Positions 1 to 9,514 of a DNA stretch of 64,000 nt are shown here, piece by piece. The notes below the pieces were generated by a model. That model was not told the DNA's origin and made no database searches. It was given only the letters and a program-made list of their open reading frames with translations. Positions within the stretch are counted from its first letter, which is position 1. Each line of letters starts with the position of its first letter. The position numbers and the translations under genes are program-made. The DNA is from Cardiobacteriaceae bacterium (GTDB lineage Bacteria > Pseudomonadota > Gammaproteobacteria > Cardiobacteriales > Cardiobacteriaceae), in assembly GCA_017484165.1 (NCBI GenBank), contig JAFUTP010000041.1, positions 1 through 64,000 of the forward strand, written 5' to 3'.

Positions 1-814
1 CGATTTTGAAGAAATGATGTTGAAATTAAAAGAAAAATACGACGGTTATCACTTCACGGAAAACTGTCCTGACATCTACAATCCATACAGTTTGATGAAT
101 GCTCTGCAAAGCCGCAAACTCGGTAATTACTGGTTTTCATCTGGCACACCAACGCATTTGACCGAAATGCTTGCGAATTTTCGCTTAACACCCGAGAATT
201 TAGAAGGTTTTTATGCAGCGCAAAACAGTTTTGACGCGCCGACGGAATATGCCGAAACCCCAATTCCAGTGCTTTATCAGAGCGGATATTTGACGATTAA
301 GGATTACGAAGATGGCGAATATGTTCTCGGTTTTCCGAATGAGGAAGTCCGCATCGGTTTTCTTGAAGGTCTGATGCCGTATTACAGCCGTTTGGGTAGC
401 GATGAAAATAGCTTATTTATCCGCACTTTCAACCGTGCGCTTAAAAATCACGATGTTGAAACGGCGATGCAAGAAATGAAAAAGTTTTTTGCCAAAATTC
501 CTTACAACGCGGAAAAACAGGACGAAAACCATTATAAAACCGTGTTCTACCTTGTATTTACACTGATTACCGCCTTCAACACTCGCACCGAACAATGCAC
601 CGCCAACGGTCGGATTGATTTATTAGTTGAAACTCGCGATGCAGTATTTCTCTTCGAATTCAAGCTCCACGGCACGGCAGAAGAAGCACTCGCCCAAATT
701 GACGAAAAAGGTTATGCAATTCAATACGAACAGGGCACAAAAAAACTCTACAAAATCGGTGCCTGCTTTGATGAAGAATTAAGGACGCTCAAAAATTGGG
801 TGGTGAGGGAGTAA
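1..814 (+). CDS. AAA-ATPase-like / PD-(D/E)XK nuclease family protein, 5' end missing
   Basis: The reading frame is open from the first bases of the window, so this is the C-terminal part of a longer protein. Visible signatures are KYDGYHF, YNPYSLMNAL and YWFSSGTPTHL, typical of the AAA-ATPase-like family (PF09820 type). They are followed near the C-terminus by GRIDLLVE...FLFEFKL, the D...ExK core of the attached PD-(D/E)XK nuclease-like domain. Members are usually about 500 residues, with an N-terminal P-loop that would lie outside this window. The cellular role of the family is not established; these genes are often multicopy and mobile-like in host-associated bacteria. The stop at 814 almost touches the convergent Sel1 gene. 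Confidence 0.8.
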   Translation, partial: DFEEMMLKLKEKYDGYHFTENCPDIYNPYSLMNALQSRKLGNYWFSSGTPTHLTEMLANFRLTPENLEGFYAAQNSFDAPTEYAETPIPVLYQSGYLTIKDYEDGEYVLGFPNEEVRIGFLEGLMPYYSRLGSDENSLFIRTFNRALKNHDVETAMQEMKKFFAKIPYNAEKQDENHYKTVFYLVFTLITAFNTRTEQCTANGRIDLLVETRDAVFLFEFKLHGTAEEALAQIDEKGYAIQYEQGTKKLYKIGACFDEELRTLKNWVVRE

Positions 815-818
815 AAAT

Positions 819-2334
819 CTATAACGACAAAAGCAATGTTTTGCGAAACTCACAAGCTTTTTCATTGCCCGCATCACAAGCTTTTTTATACCAATCCAAG
901 GCGCGCTTTGCATCTTTTTCTACTCCGTTACCCTCTTCATAAGCAAGTCCCAGCAAAGCGCAAGCCGCAATAACACCGTTATCACAAGCTTTTTCATATA
1001 GCTCAACGGCGCGGGGATAATTTTGCTCTACCCCTTTTCCTTCGTAATACAACTGTCCTAATTCGTAACAAGCACTTGTATGTGCCAATTCACAAGCTTT
1101 TTCATAAAAACTTGCCGCACGAGAATAATCTGCCGTAACTTCTTTCTCTTCTTCGTATAAACCAAGAATAAAACAAGCCTCTGCATCTGAACTATCACAA
1201 GATTGCGTAAATAGTTTTAAGGCACGAAAAATATTTTGCTCAACACCTTTGCCATCTCTATAAGCAATTCCAAGATTAAAACAAGCCGCCGCATTTCCGC
1301 CATCACAAGAAATACGGAAAAACTTGCTAGCGCGGTAATAATCTTGCGCGACACCTCTTCCATCGGCATACATATTTCCTAACGGGGCGCAAGCTTCGAT
1401 ATGACCGCCATCACAGGCTTGTTCATAAAGTTGTGCCGCACGGGAATAATCCTGCCGCCCCCCCCTGTCCCTTGTAATACATATTTCCTAAACTACTACA
1501 ACCCTGTGAAATGCCAGCTCGGCAGGACTGCGCAAAAAGATTTTCGGCACGGTAATAATCCTGTCCCAAGCCCTGACCGTGTTCATATAAAACTCCAAGG
1601 CTATAACAAGCTAGCTGATGTTTTTCTCGGCAAGCTTGCTCATAAAGCTTTGCCCCCCGCTCGTAATCCTGCTCTATTCCTTCTCCCGACACATACAAAA
1701 TAGCGAGATTTGCGCAGGCTTCCACAATGTTTTTATTACAAGCTTGTTCATAAAGTCGTGCTGCACGGGAAATATCTTGTCTAACACCGTATCCATTGCT
1801 GTAAAACAATCCAAGATTAGCGCAGGAAGCAAAATCCTCTCCTTTACAAGCTTGCTCGTAAAACTGTGCTGCACGGTAATAATCTTGACTTACTCCCAAA
1901 CCTCTGGAATATAACTCCCCGAGATTAGAACAAGCCTGTATAACCTTATCGCCACAGGCTTTTTCATAAAGCTCTGCCGCACGGGAATAATCTTTTTCCA
2001 CACCATGCCCTTCGTAATACATTCTTCCCAAGTTATAACAAGAGGATAAAAAGCCACCTTTACAAGCTTGCTCGAAAAGTCCCAGAGCACGGGAATAATT
2101 TTGCTCAACTCCTAGCCCTAATACATATAAAGTTCCAAGATTAGAACAAGCTGGCAAATTGCCGTCATTACAAGCTTGGCGATTGAGTTTTACAGTTCTG
2201 GAATAATCTTGTTGTTTGTATGAAACATCATCCTGCAAATACAAATGTGCCGAATTATTCGCCATCGCCGTGATGAAAAAAGTAATACAACCGATAACAG
2301 CGCAAAAAATTGCTTGTTTGAGATATTTCATCAT
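819..2334 (-). pseudogene. Sel1-repeat cysteine-rich secreted protein, frameshifted at a G8 tract (possibly phase-variable)
   Basis: The N-terminus (Met at 2334) has a hydrophobic signal peptide ending near TAMA. After it come 36-residue Sel1-like repeats of the form ACxxLGxLYxxGxGVxQDYxRAxxLYEQAC. The frame runs to residue ~295 and then shifts. On the coding strand CAG is followed by eight G; with seven G the frame reads GQGGRQDYSRAAQLYEQAC and joins perfectly to the downstream frame ending at 819, giving 504 residues. The paired cysteines in every repeat resemble the disulfide-linked Hcp proteins of Helicobacter, which are secreted. Function is unknown. Either slippage in the G tract switches the gene, or the extra G is a mutation or assembly error. 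It is paralogous to the next upstream gene. Confidence 0.82.
1458..1465. repeat. C8/G8 homopolymer inside the Sel1-repeat gene
   Basis: Eight consecutive C on the + strand (G8 in the coding sense) lie exactly where the two halves of the Sel1-repeat gene go out of frame. Seven residues would restore one continuous reading frame. Poly-G tracts of this length in surface or secreted protein genes are classic slipped-strand contingency sites. Confidence 0.9.
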
Positions 2335-2343
2335 TACTCCAAT

Positions 2344-2458
2344 GGTGTCTAAAAATTCGTCATTTTGAGCCGTAGGCGAAAAATCTCTATCGACAGCTCC
2401 TTCGCTATGTTCAGGATGACGAGGAAAAAAATAGAACTACTCTAAATTTAGATGCGCC
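2344..2458 (+). mobile_element. MITE-like foldback repeat, copy 1
   Basis: Starts GGTGTCTAAAAATTCG and ends CTAAATTTAGATGCGCC; the ends are imperfect inverted repeats. Inner arms TCGTCATTTTGAGC and TCAGGATGACGA also pair. TCCAA flanks it at 2338-2342 and 2459-2463, compatible with a target duplication. Confidence 0.85.
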
Positions 2459-2483
2459 TCCAAGTTGAGTAATTTCGTAAAGC

Positions 2484-3893
2484 TTATAAGGACAGCAGCA
2501 ACATTTTGCGGAATTCACAAGCTTTTGTATTACCAGTATCACAGGATTTTTTATACAACTCCAAAGCGCGGTTTGTATCTTTTTCTACACCTTTGCCTTC
2601 CTCATAAGCAATTCCCAGCAAAGCACAAGACGTCATATCGGAAGCATCACAGCCTTTTTTATATAACTCAACGGCACGAGAATAATTTTGCTCTACACCC
2701 TTTCCTTCGTAATACAAAATCCCTAATTGGTAACAGGCAGTTATATTTTCAGCATCACAAGCTTTGCCGTAAAACCTTGCGGCAAAGGAATAATTTTGAC
2801 TAACGCCCTTACCTTCTTCATACAATTTGCCAAGTTCAAGACAAGCCTCTGTATTTTTTCCATCACAACCTATAGCAAAGGCTTTCGCAAGAATGGAATA
2901 ATCAAATTCAACATTTTTTGCTTTGGTATATATAACGCCGAGATTATGACAAGATTCCTTAATATTACTTACACAAGCCCGTTCATAAAGCTTCGCCGCA
3001 CGGGAATAATCTACTTCGACACCTTGTCCTTGGGCATATATATCTCCTAATACACCGCAAACCTGTTCAATACCGCCATAGCAAGATTTTTCATAAAACT
3101 TCACGGCGCGAGAAATATCTTTTTTGATACCTTTCCCTTCAAAATACATCTTCCCGATTTGCGTGCAACCATGAACAAAACCTCTATCGCAAGCTTGTTC
3201 ATAAAGCTCGGCAGCACGGGAATAATCTTGCTCTACACCTTGTCCGTAAAAAAATAAAATCCCCAAGTTATGACAAGCCGTTGCATATTCACCGTTGCAA
3301 GCCTTTTCATACAAGCCTGCGGCACGGGAATAATCTCGTTCAACACCTAAATTTGTGTCATAGAAAAAACCAAGTTTTCCACAAGCTTCCGCAATATCTG
3401 CATTACAAGCTTTTTCGTATAACTTTGCGGCATAGGAATAATCTTTTTCCACGCCCAATCCGTTTTGATACAAATTTCCTAAATTACCGCAACCGTCAAA
3501 CATTTCTCCATCACAAGCTTGCGTGTAAAGCTCGGCAGCACGGTAATAATCTCGCGGCACAGCTCTTCCCTTGAAATAGGAATGACCGAGGTTATAGCAA
3601 CCGAAAAAATCATCAGCATCACAAGCTTTCTGAAAATAAAAATTGGCACGGTCATAATCCTGTTCAACCGCTAATCCGTTCAAATACAACAAACCGAGAT
3701 TAGAACAGCCTAAATTTTCATTTTCACAAGTTTGTTTCAAAGCTTTCGCGGCACGGGGATAATCTTGTTGGTGGTAAGCACGGTTAGCTTCCGCCAGCAA
3801 ATCTTTCGTATCTTGCACCACAACCGCCGCAAGCGCAAAAGCATAAAAACAGCTAGCAAAAATAAAAATAATTGAGCGTTTTAGAAATTTCAT
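2484..3893 (-). CDS. Sel1-repeat cysteine-rich secreted protein (Hcp-like)
   Basis: 469 residues. A signal peptide (MKFLKRS plus a hydrophobic stretch ending near ALAA) precedes about 11-12 tandem Sel1-like repeats of 36 residues, each with a Cys pair (AC...C spacing) and the QDYxRAxxLYEKAC core. Such alpha/alpha-hairpin solenoids mediate protein-protein contacts; periplasmic or secreted cysteine-rich versions (HcpA-type) have disulfide-clamped repeats. It is an intact paralogue of the frameshifted gene downstream on the same strand: signal peptides, the first repeat and the C-terminus (FRK-LLLSL) match. A MITE lies between the two genes. The ligand or target is not predictable. Confidence 0.85.
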   Translation of the reverse strand: MKFLKRSIIFIFASCFYAFALAAVVVQDTKDLLAEANRAYHQQDYPRAAKALKQTCENENLGCSNLGLLYLNGLAVEQDYDRANFYFQKACDADDFFGCYNLGHSYFKGRAVPRDYYRAAELYTQACDGEMFDGCGNLGNLYQNGLGVEKDYSYAAKLYEKACNADIAEACGKLGFFYDTNLGVERDYSRAAGLYEKACNGEYATACHNLGILFFYGQGVEQDYSRAAELYEQACDRGFVHGCTQIGKMYFEGKGIKKDISRAVKFYEKSCYGGIEQVCGVLGDIYAQGQGVEVDYSRAAKLYERACVSNIKESCHNLGVIYTKAKNVEFDYSILAKAFAIGCDGKNTEACLELGKLYEEGKGVSQNYSFAARFYGKACDAENITACYQLGILYYEGKGVEQNYSRAVELYKKGCDASDMTSCALLGIAYEEGKGVEKDTNRALELYKKSCDTGNTKACEFRKMLLLSL

Positions 3894-3915
3894 AATTTGT
3901 CCATAAGTCGAATAA

Positions 3916-4043
3916 GGCGCATCTAAATTTATGGTTCTTATGGTTCGTTCTATTTTTACCTCGTCATTCTGAGCGAAACGAAGGATTTACCGATAGAGAT
4001 TTTTCGCCTACGGCTCAAAATGACGAATTTCATAGATATGCCC
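3916..4043 (-). mobile_element. MITE-like foldback repeat, copy 2
   Basis: Same family in inverse orientation (GGCGCATCTAAATTT... to ...ATGCCC), slightly longer than the others. It is directly flanked by AATAA on both sides (3911-3915 and 4044-4048), the clearest target-site duplication in the window. Confidence 0.88.
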
Positions 4044-4049
4044 AATAAG

Positions 4050-4082
4050 AAAAAACCTGCCGTCTATAAACAGCAGGTTTTA
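4050..4082 (-). terminator. Rho-independent terminator of fabAB
   Basis: On the minus strand AAAACCTGC pairs with GCAGGTTTT around a ~12-nt loop, followed by a T run. It lies just past the fabB stop. Confidence 0.8.
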
Positions 4083-4105
4083 ATTCAAGCACTTGTTTGA
4101 TTAAA

Positions 4106-5329
4106 TCAAATTCTCGACATAATCAAAGTTGCATTTGTGCCACCAAAGCCGAAGCTATTCGACATAACGGCATTTAAGGTTTTGGACATATTTTCGCGGA
4201 CAATCGGGATATTTGCCGCTGCTTCGTCAAGATTGAAGATATTTGCCGATGCGGTTACAAAATTGTTTATCAGCATCAATAGACTATAAATACTTTCCGT
4301 CGAACCTGCCGCACCGAGAGCGTGTCCCGTTAAAGATTTGGTAGAAGAAATCAGCGGAATTTCATCGGTAAATGTCGCTTTTATCGCTTCCAATTCTTTG
4401 GTATCACCGACAGGAGTTGATGTGCCGTGGGCGTTGATGTAATCGATAGATTTACCGCCTGCCGCTTTATGCTGTTCCATCGCCATTTGCATACAACGAA
4501 CCGCACCTTCACCGCTCGGAGCAACCATATCGTAACCGTCAGAAGTTGCACCATACCCCGTAATTTCAGCCAAAATTTCCGCACCGCGCGCTTTGGCATG
4601 TTCGTATTCTTCCAACACTAACATTCCGCCGCCACCCGCAATTACAAAACCGTCGCGGTCTTTGTCATAAGCACGGGAAGCTTGTTCCGGAGTATCGTTA
4701 TATTTTGTAGAAAGAGCACCCATCGCATCAAAAAGCGAGGTCATCGTCCAATGTGCTTCCTCACCGCCGCCTGCAAAAACAATATCCTGTTTACCGAATT
4801 GAATTAACTCCGCTGCATGTCCGATACAGTGCGCACCAGTCGAACAAGCCGAACTCATCGAATAATTCACACCTTTAATTTCAAACGGTGTCGCAAGACA
4901 AGCGGAAGTCGTCGAGCCCATAACTTTGGTTACTGCATAAGGTCCAATGCGTTTTACTCCGTCTTTACGAAGAATATCTGCACTCTCAACTTGCACACTC
5001 GCCGCCGCACCACCAGAACCGACAACCAAACCCGTGCGCGGATGGGATATATGCCGTTTCTCCAATTTTGCTTGTTCAATTGCTTGTTGCAATGCGATAT
5101 AGCAATACGCCGCCGCATTTCCCATAAAACGCAAAGTTTTACGGTCAATAAAAGCTTTCAAATCCAGATTTTTTACGCTACCGCAAACCTGCGAGCGCAA
5201 ACCCATTTCCTTATATTCCTCACAAAAACTGATGCCCGATTTCAAATTGTGCAGGCTATCTAATACCTCTTTAATATTGTTTCCCAGCGAGGAAATAATC
5301 CCCATTCCTGTAATAACTACCCGTCGCAT
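4106..5329 (-). CDS. fabB: beta-ketoacyl-ACP synthase I
   Basis: 407 residues from the Met of [11 protein letters not shown] chose this start because AAGGAG lies 6 nt upstream of it; the longer open frame runs back into fabA. The thiolase-fold enzyme condenses malonyl-ACP with acyl-ACP in fatty-acid elongation, and FabB is the isozyme needed for unsaturated chains. Catalytic features are visible: the nucleophile in [12 protein letters not shown], the first His in [12 protein letters not shown] and the second in [11 protein letters not shown], plus the C-terminal [10 protein letters not shown]. It lies directly downstream of fabA, the operon pairing used by gammaproteobacteria to make unsaturated fatty acids, which supports FabB over FabF. 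Confidence 0.95.
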   Translation of the reverse strand: MRRVVITGMGIISSLGNNIKEVLDSLHNLKSGISFCEEYKEMGLRSQVCGSVKNLDLKAFIDRKTLRFMGNAAAYCYIALQQAIEQAKLEKRHISHPRTGLVVGSGGAAASVQVESADILRKDGVKRIGPYAVTKVMGSTTSACLATPFEIKGVNYSMSSACSTGAHCIGHAAELIQFGKQDIVFAGGGEEAHWTMTSLFDAMGALSTKYNDTPEQASRAYDKDRDGFVIAGGGGMLVLEEYEHAKARGAEILAEITGYGATSDGYDMVAPSGEGAVRCMQMAMEQHKAAGGKSIDYINAHGTSTPVGDTKELEAIKATFTDEIPLISSTKSLTGHALGAAGSTESIYSLLMLINNFVTASANIFNLDEAAANIPIVRENMSKTLNAVMSNSFGFGGTNATLIMSRI

Positions 5330-5339
5330 TGCCATCTCC

Positions 5340-5849
5340 TTATTGTTGAACGAATAATCCGACCTGCAAATCTTTGCCTCGATAGATTTCTTTGCCGTCG
5401 GCAAGAAGTTCAGCGTCAGCGATACCTAAAACTAATTTGCGCATCACCACGCGTTTGATATGAATGTGATAAGAAATTTTTTTCGTTGTCGGCAAAACTT
5501 GATCAGTAAATTTAACCTCACCGCAACCAAGTGCCCGCCCCCGACCTTTTCCGCCTGACCAACCGAGAAAAAATCCAACTAATTGCCACATCGCATCTAA
5601 TCCTAAACAACCTGGCATCACGGGATCTCCTTCAAAATGACAGGCAAAAAACCATAAATCAGGATTTATATCCATTTCTGCGATTATTTCACCTTTACCG
5701 TATTTACCGCCAGTTGCATTTATTTCGACGATACGGTCAATCATCAGCATATTCGGCAAGGGTAATTGCGCATTGCCAGCACCAAAAAGATTGGCCTTGG
5801 CACATTCAATTAACTCTTCTTTGGAATAAGAATTTTTAGCTTGAAACAT
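5340..5849 (-). CDS. fabA: 3-hydroxydecanoyl-ACP dehydratase/isomerase
   Basis: 169 residues from Met at 5849 ([15 protein letters not shown], with AGGA upstream); the 20 extra residues of the longer frame are not family-like. Hot-dog fold enzyme that dehydrates 3-hydroxydecanoyl-ACP and isomerises trans-2 to cis-3-decenoyl-ACP, the branch point to unsaturated fatty acids. Seen: PNMLMIDRI, the active-site His in [17 protein letters not shown] and the catalytic Asp in [15 protein letters not shown], which distinguish FabA from FabZ. The stop codon sits just before the fabB ribosome-binding site, so the two are co-transcribed. Confidence 0.95.
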   Translation of the reverse strand: MFQAKNSYSKEELIECAKANLFGAGNAQLPLPNMLMIDRIVEINATGGKYGKGEIIAEMDINPDLWFFACHFEGDPVMPGCLGLDAMWQLVGFFLGWSGGKGRGRALGCGEVKFTDQVLPTTKKISYHIHIKRVVMRKLVLGIADAELLADGKEIYRGKDLQVGLFVQQ

Positions 5850-6048
5850 AAAGCGAATTTTCCTAACTATTTGATATTGCAATAAAAATCTTAATCGATA
5901 AACCTGCACGCTTCACTTAAAGGAATTCTGTTTATCCTATTGGGGAATAATTTTTTATTTATAAACACCGCAAGATATTGTCGGATATTTTCAACAAGCG
6001 ACATATCTAAACTCATTTTCTTCATTTTCAAGCTTTAAGGAGACTCAA

Positions 6049-7104
6049 ATGACAATCCAAGTTAAAGGTTACGCTGCGTTAGCGTCTGATAAACCATTAG
6101 AAGCGTTTGATTTTGAACGCCGTGATTGTGGCGATAACGATATTGAAATCGACACCTTATACTGCGGTGTATGCCACAGCGATTTACACCAAGCACGCAA
6201 TGACTGGGGGTGGAGTACCTATCCTATGGTGCCAGGACACGAAATTGTTGGGCGTGTGGTGAAAGTCGGCAAAAATGTAACAAAATTCAAAGTAGGCGAT
6301 TTGGCTGGCATTGGCTGTATGGTTGATTCCTGTGGCGAATGCGATCCCTGCCACCACGATTTAGAACAATATTGCGAAAAAGGCAATGTGCAAACTTATA
6401 ACGACTCATTCCGTTACAGCACAGGCGAAAAAACTTACGGCGGATACAGCACACGCTATGTAGTAAAAGACGCTTTCGCCTGCAAAGTGCCTGAAAATTT
6501 AGACACCAAAGCAGTCGCCCCCTTATTGTGTGCAGGCATTACCACCTATTCACCTTTACGCCACTGGAAAGTGGGCAAAGGCAGTAAAGTGGGCGTAGTC
6601 GGTTTAGGCGGTTTGGGACATATGGCGATTAAATTTGCAGTGGCGATGGGTGCGGAAGTGTCGCTTTTCACTCGTTCTACGAATAAATTTGATGACGCGA
6701 AAAAATTGGGCGTGCATCACATTGTGTTATCCACCGATGAAGAACAAATGAAAGCGGTTGCCAATCAGTTTGATGTCATCATCGACACCGTGCCGTATCA
6801 ACACGATTTACACCCATACATTCCCACACTCACCGTTGATGGGGCGTTGGTTTTAGTGGGCGTAGTCGGCGAAGAAATCGAAGCCAATACCGCACCGCTA
6901 TTACTCAAACGCCGCACCATTGCAGGTTCGTGTATCGGCGGTATTGCGGAAACGCAAGAAATGTTGGATTTCTGCGGCGAACATAACATTGTGCCTGATG
7001 TGGAAATGATTGATATGCAGTATATCAATGAAGCATACGAAAGAATGTTAAAGTCCGATGTGAAATACCGCTTTGTGATTGATATGCAAAGTTTGAAAAA
7101 ATAA
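6049..7104 (+). CDS. zinc-dependent NAD(P) alcohol dehydrogenase (YahK/CAD family)
   Basis: 351 residues, preceded by AAGGAG at good spacing. Medium-chain dehydrogenase that reduces aldehydes or oxidises primary alcohols with NAD(P)H. Catalytic zinc ligands are in YCGVCHSDLH (Cys, with the next His) and PGHEIVGRV. The structural zinc site is in DSCGECDPCHHDLEQYC, and the Rossmann motif is GVVGLGGLGHMAIKFA. It most resembles the cinnamyl-alcohol-dehydrogenase/YahK branch. It is a single gene with its own terminator and no pathway neighbours, so its physiological substrate is open. Confidence 0.9.
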   Translation: MTIQVKGYAALASDKPLEAFDFERRDCGDNDIEIDTLYCGVCHSDLHQARNDWGWSTYPMVPGHEIVGRVVKVGKNVTKFKVGDLAGIGCMVDSCGECDPCHHDLEQYCEKGNVQTYNDSFRYSTGEKTYGGYSTRYVVKDAFACKVPENLDTKAVAPLLCAGITTYSPLRHWKVGKGSKVGVVGLGGLGHMAIKFAVAMGAEVSLFTRSTNKFDDAKKLGVHHIVLSTDEEQMKAVANQFDVIIDTVPYQHDLHPYIPTLTVDGALVLVGVVGEEIEANTAPLLLKRRTIAGSCIGGIAETQEMLDFCGEHNIVPDVEMIDMQYINEAYERMLKSDVKYRFVIDMQSLKK

Positions 7105-7111
7105 ATTTGAC

Positions 7112-7137
7112 GCTGGGATTTATTCCCAGCTTTTTTA
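7112..7137 (+). terminator. Rho-independent terminator of the alcohol dehydrogenase gene
   Basis: GCTGGGA / TCCCAGC stem with a 5-nt loop, followed by TTTTTT. Confidence 0.88.
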
Positions 7138-7162
7138 TCTTTTTATATTTATATTTATATTT

Positions 7163-8416
7163 TTACATGCCGTTACACAATACAGAATTATCTTTATATA
7201 TCTGATTTAATTTATTTTGTATTTCCTGCACGGTTGTTTTCTCCACTCCAAAATCAGCGGCGATATGAGTAAAGTTGGCAATACTTGTCAGAATTTTTTC
7301 TATTTCTTTTTTTGCATATTGCCATGATGAATATCCTGCAATTTCAGCTAATTCTTGAATTATTTTTAACGGTGGATTGTTACCGTAATTTTGAAAACTC
7401 ATTGTATGTTGATTGTGTCGCATAGGGGCAAATGTTATGTCATAAGCATTAGACGGTTGCCAGTTGCCTTGCTCATCTTGCAAAAAAGACCAGTTTTTAG
7501 TGTGATCGTCCTGATTACATGCAAATAAGTTAAATATCATACGACGAAACTGTAACTCGGCTGCTTGCTTACTCCTACATAAAATTTTTGTAGCTTTCAA
7601 ACAACCTGAATAATCCATAGATGGCATACGAAAATCTGCATCTAATAAACCGCAGAGCATTGCGGTATGAATGCGTCCCTGCTCTGTGCAATCAAAGCGT
7701 TTTACCGCTAACCACTGAAATTCGCCCTGATGCAATAATCGCCAATCAACGGGTTGTATATCCGCTTGCTTTGCCATAGTTAAATAAACGGCTTCTAAAA
7801 TACCTTCTGCATGAGAAAATGGCAAATGCGAGGAAGTAAATTTCACAATCCATGCTTGGCTATTTTTTTGCGCAATAGTTGAACACTGCGAAAAATCATC
7901 ATTTTGCACATAAATTTGTGCTTTCGGGCGAGCACCGCCTGAACTTCCCAAGCACAACAATTCTTGCAAAACCTCGGTTGTTTCACCTGCAAAAACTTGC
8001 TGCGCATTTCGCCCTAGTGTGTATAAATCAATTAGTGAATTTACTGTATCAATATGCGGTTCATATGTCAATGCACCGATACCCGTATCTCCAACCAAAC
8101 ACAGGCGTTGCAGAGGTGAAATCTGATAAGGGCTTAAACCCTGACTTGCAAAAAAACGGTCTTGTAATAACAATCCCCAACCGTCAGGCAAACTATCAGC
8201 AAAAACGCCATGCAAACCTTTATGCGTTGTCCTATCTGCTAATTGCACCGTTGTATCAAAGGATAATTTGAACGGAGATAAGTTATTGAATTTATTGACA
8301 TATTCTCTTTCATAAGCAAAGAAAATGCCTTGTTTATTCTCAGCTAATGTTCCCACATGCGTTTTACGACCGTCAGACAAAATACGAAATACGCTGATTT
8401 TTTTGACATTATTCAT
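7163..8416 (-). CDS. HipA-family serine/threonine kinase toxin
   Basis: 417 residues, about the size of E. coli HipA. HipA kinases phosphorylate targets such as glutamyl-tRNA synthetase and induce growth arrest. Seen in order: VGDTGIGALTYEP in the N-subdomain; the Gly-rich GSSGGARPKAQ; the nucleotide-binding Lys in WIVKFTSS; the catalytic loop NQDDHTKNWSF; and the Mg-binding Asp in YDITFAP. The start overlaps the antitoxin stop by 8 nt (ATGAATAA), so translation is coupled. All catalytic residues look intact. The target could differ from GltX. Confidence 0.9.
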   Translation of the reverse strand: MNNVKKISVFRILSDGRKTHVGTLAENKQGIFFAYEREYVNKFNNLSPFKLSFDTTVQLADRTTHKGLHGVFADSLPDGWGLLLQDRFFASQGLSPYQISPLQRLCLVGDTGIGALTYEPHIDTVNSLIDLYTLGRNAQQVFAGETTEVLQELLCLGSSGGARPKAQIYVQNDDFSQCSTIAQKNSQAWIVKFTSSHLPFSHAEGILEAVYLTMAKQADIQPVDWRLLHQGEFQWLAVKRFDCTEQGRIHTAMLCGLLDADFRMPSMDYSGCLKATKILCRSKQAAELQFRRMIFNLFACNQDDHTKNWSFLQDEQGNWQPSNAYDITFAPMRHNQHTMSFQNYGNNPPLKIIQELAEIAGYSSWQYAKKEIEKILTSIANFTHIAADFGVEKTTVQEIQNKLNQIYKDNSVLCNGM

Positions 8417-8684
8417 TGCTCAGCACTTCCTCAATAGTTTTAGGCATAGTTGGTATTTCTTTGCTTAAAGCTACTAACTTTTCCATATCGTCCAACACCA
8501 ACCACAGAGCCAAAAACTGCCGCAAAGAAATTTGCCCTGTATTTTCAAATTTGCGAATAGTGCTGGCAGGAACGCCCGAGCGCTTTGCTAATTCATCACG
8601 GGAAAAGTGCTTTTTCTTGCGTTGCGTATGCAAATATTGTGTCAGTAATTTCTGAACTTCGTTGTCATCATAAAAATACATCAT
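8409..8684 (-). CDS. XRE-family HipB-like antitoxin
   Basis: 91 residues with a helix-turn-helix of the XRE/Cro type (FSRDELAKRSGVPASTIRKFENTGQISLRQFLALWLVLD). It precedes and overlaps the HipA gene, the standard HipBA order, and should bind both the toxin and the operon promoter. Two adjacent Met codons (8684 and 8681) are possible starts; no strong Shine-Dalgarno is visible. Confidence 0.88.
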   Translation of the reverse strand: MMYFYDDNEVQKLLTQYLHTQRKKKHFSRDELAKRSGVPASTIRKFENTGQISLRQFLALWLVLDDMEKLVALSKEIPTMPKTIEEVLSNE

Positions 8685-8729
8685 AGTATCAAAAATACGG
8701 AATTTATCGGAAAAATTGACACTATTGTA
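8683..8729 (-). promoter_or_regulatory. probable hipBA promoter and autoregulatory operator
   Basis: Minus strand: a TACAAT -10-like hexamer (8724-8729) lies upstream of the antitoxin gene. An imperfect inverted repeat pairs 8718-8725 (GACACTAT on +) with 8683-8690 (ATAGTATC on +), 7 of 8 positions. One half-site touches the -10 and the other covers the start codon, as expected for a self-repressed toxin-antitoxin operon. This is inference from sequence only. Confidence 0.45.
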
Positions 8730-8746
8730 GCATTTTATGGATACGG

Positions 8747-9448
8747 TTAAATTCCCGCATCAAGCAATTTTCCCTGCTCTAAACGCAGGCATCTATCGTT
8801 CTTTTTTGCAAGTTGCACATCATGAGTAACCATAATCAGGGCGGAATTTTCTTCCACGACCAACTGACTCATTAAAGCAAAAACACTCGCGGAATTTTCC
8901 GTATCCAAATTGCCCGTAGGTTCATCGGCAAGCAGACAAGCAGGTTTTCCCACCAATGCCCGTGCAATTGCCGCTCTTTGTCGTTCTCCGCCTGATAATT
9001 CCGCAGGTTTATGCTGCATACGGTCTTTTAATCCCACCCGTTCCAAACATTCAGCAGCTTTTTTCTGTGCTTCGTTATTATTCACTCCACGGATTAACAA
9101 AGGCAGGGAAACATTTTCTAATGCTGAAAATTCCGCTAATAAATGATGAAATTGATAAACAAATCCCATATATTTATTGCGCAATTTAGCCCGAAGATTG
9201 TGTTGTTTTTTATTCGAGAGGACAAAATTTTCACCGCAAAGGGTGATTTTTCCTTCTTCAGGAGTGTCAAGTCCTGCCAAGATATGTAATAAGGTAGATT
9301 TTCCCGTTCCCGAAGCACCGATGATGGCGATTTTCTCGCCTGTTTTCACTTCTAAATTCAAATTTTTGAGTATTTGCAAATTTTCATCTTTGCTTTTATA
9401 TGAAAAAGAGATATTTTCTGCCGCTAAAACTATTTTTTTTTCAGTCAT
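8747..9448 (-). CDS. lolD: lipoprotein-releasing ABC transporter ATPase
   Basis: 233 residues. Energises release of outer-membrane lipoproteins from the inner membrane to the chaperone LolA. Walker A GASGTGKST, Q-loop YQFHHLLAEFSALENV (the LolD-type sequence), signature LSGGERQR, Walker B LLADEPTGNLD and H-loop VTHD are all present. It lies downstream of the single LolC/E-type permease, with a MITE inserted between them. Confidence 0.94.
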   Translation of the reverse strand: MTEKKIVLAAENISFSYKSKDENLQILKNLNLEVKTGEKIAIIGASGTGKSTLLHILAGLDTPEEGKITLCGENFVLSNKKQHNLRAKLRNKYMGFVYQFHHLLAEFSALENVSLPLLIRGVNNNEAQKKAAECLERVGLKDRMQHKPAELSGGERQRAAIARALVGKPACLLADEPTGNLDTENSASVFALMSQLVVEENSALIMVTHDVQLAKKNDRCLRLEQGKLLDAGI

Positions 9449-9514
9449 TGTTCTAATACCTTAATTCAAAATTTTCGCACTGTTTCTTATAAAAAATAAC
9501 ACTGTTACACAAAA

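Noticed and set aside
1401-3574. Several + strand open frames opposite the Sel1-repeat genes
   Set aside because: They are antisense images of the repeats; no start signals, and the repeat logic is only on the minus strand.
819-3893. Regularly spaced ~108-bp repeats as a possible CRISPR-like array
   Set aside because: They are protein-coding 36-residue Sel1 units with degenerate DNA, not identical short repeats with unique spacers. No CRISPR array was seen anywhere in the window.
6049-7104. Recent horizontal transfer of the alcohol dehydrogenase
   Set aside because: Its composition looks slightly less AT-rich than the neighbouring toxin genes but similar to core genes such as pgk; no mobile ends or repeats support transfer.
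8409-8416. Frameshift between the HipB-like and HipA-like genes
   Set aside because: The 8-nt ATGAATAA overlap is the normal coupled start/stop of such operons.
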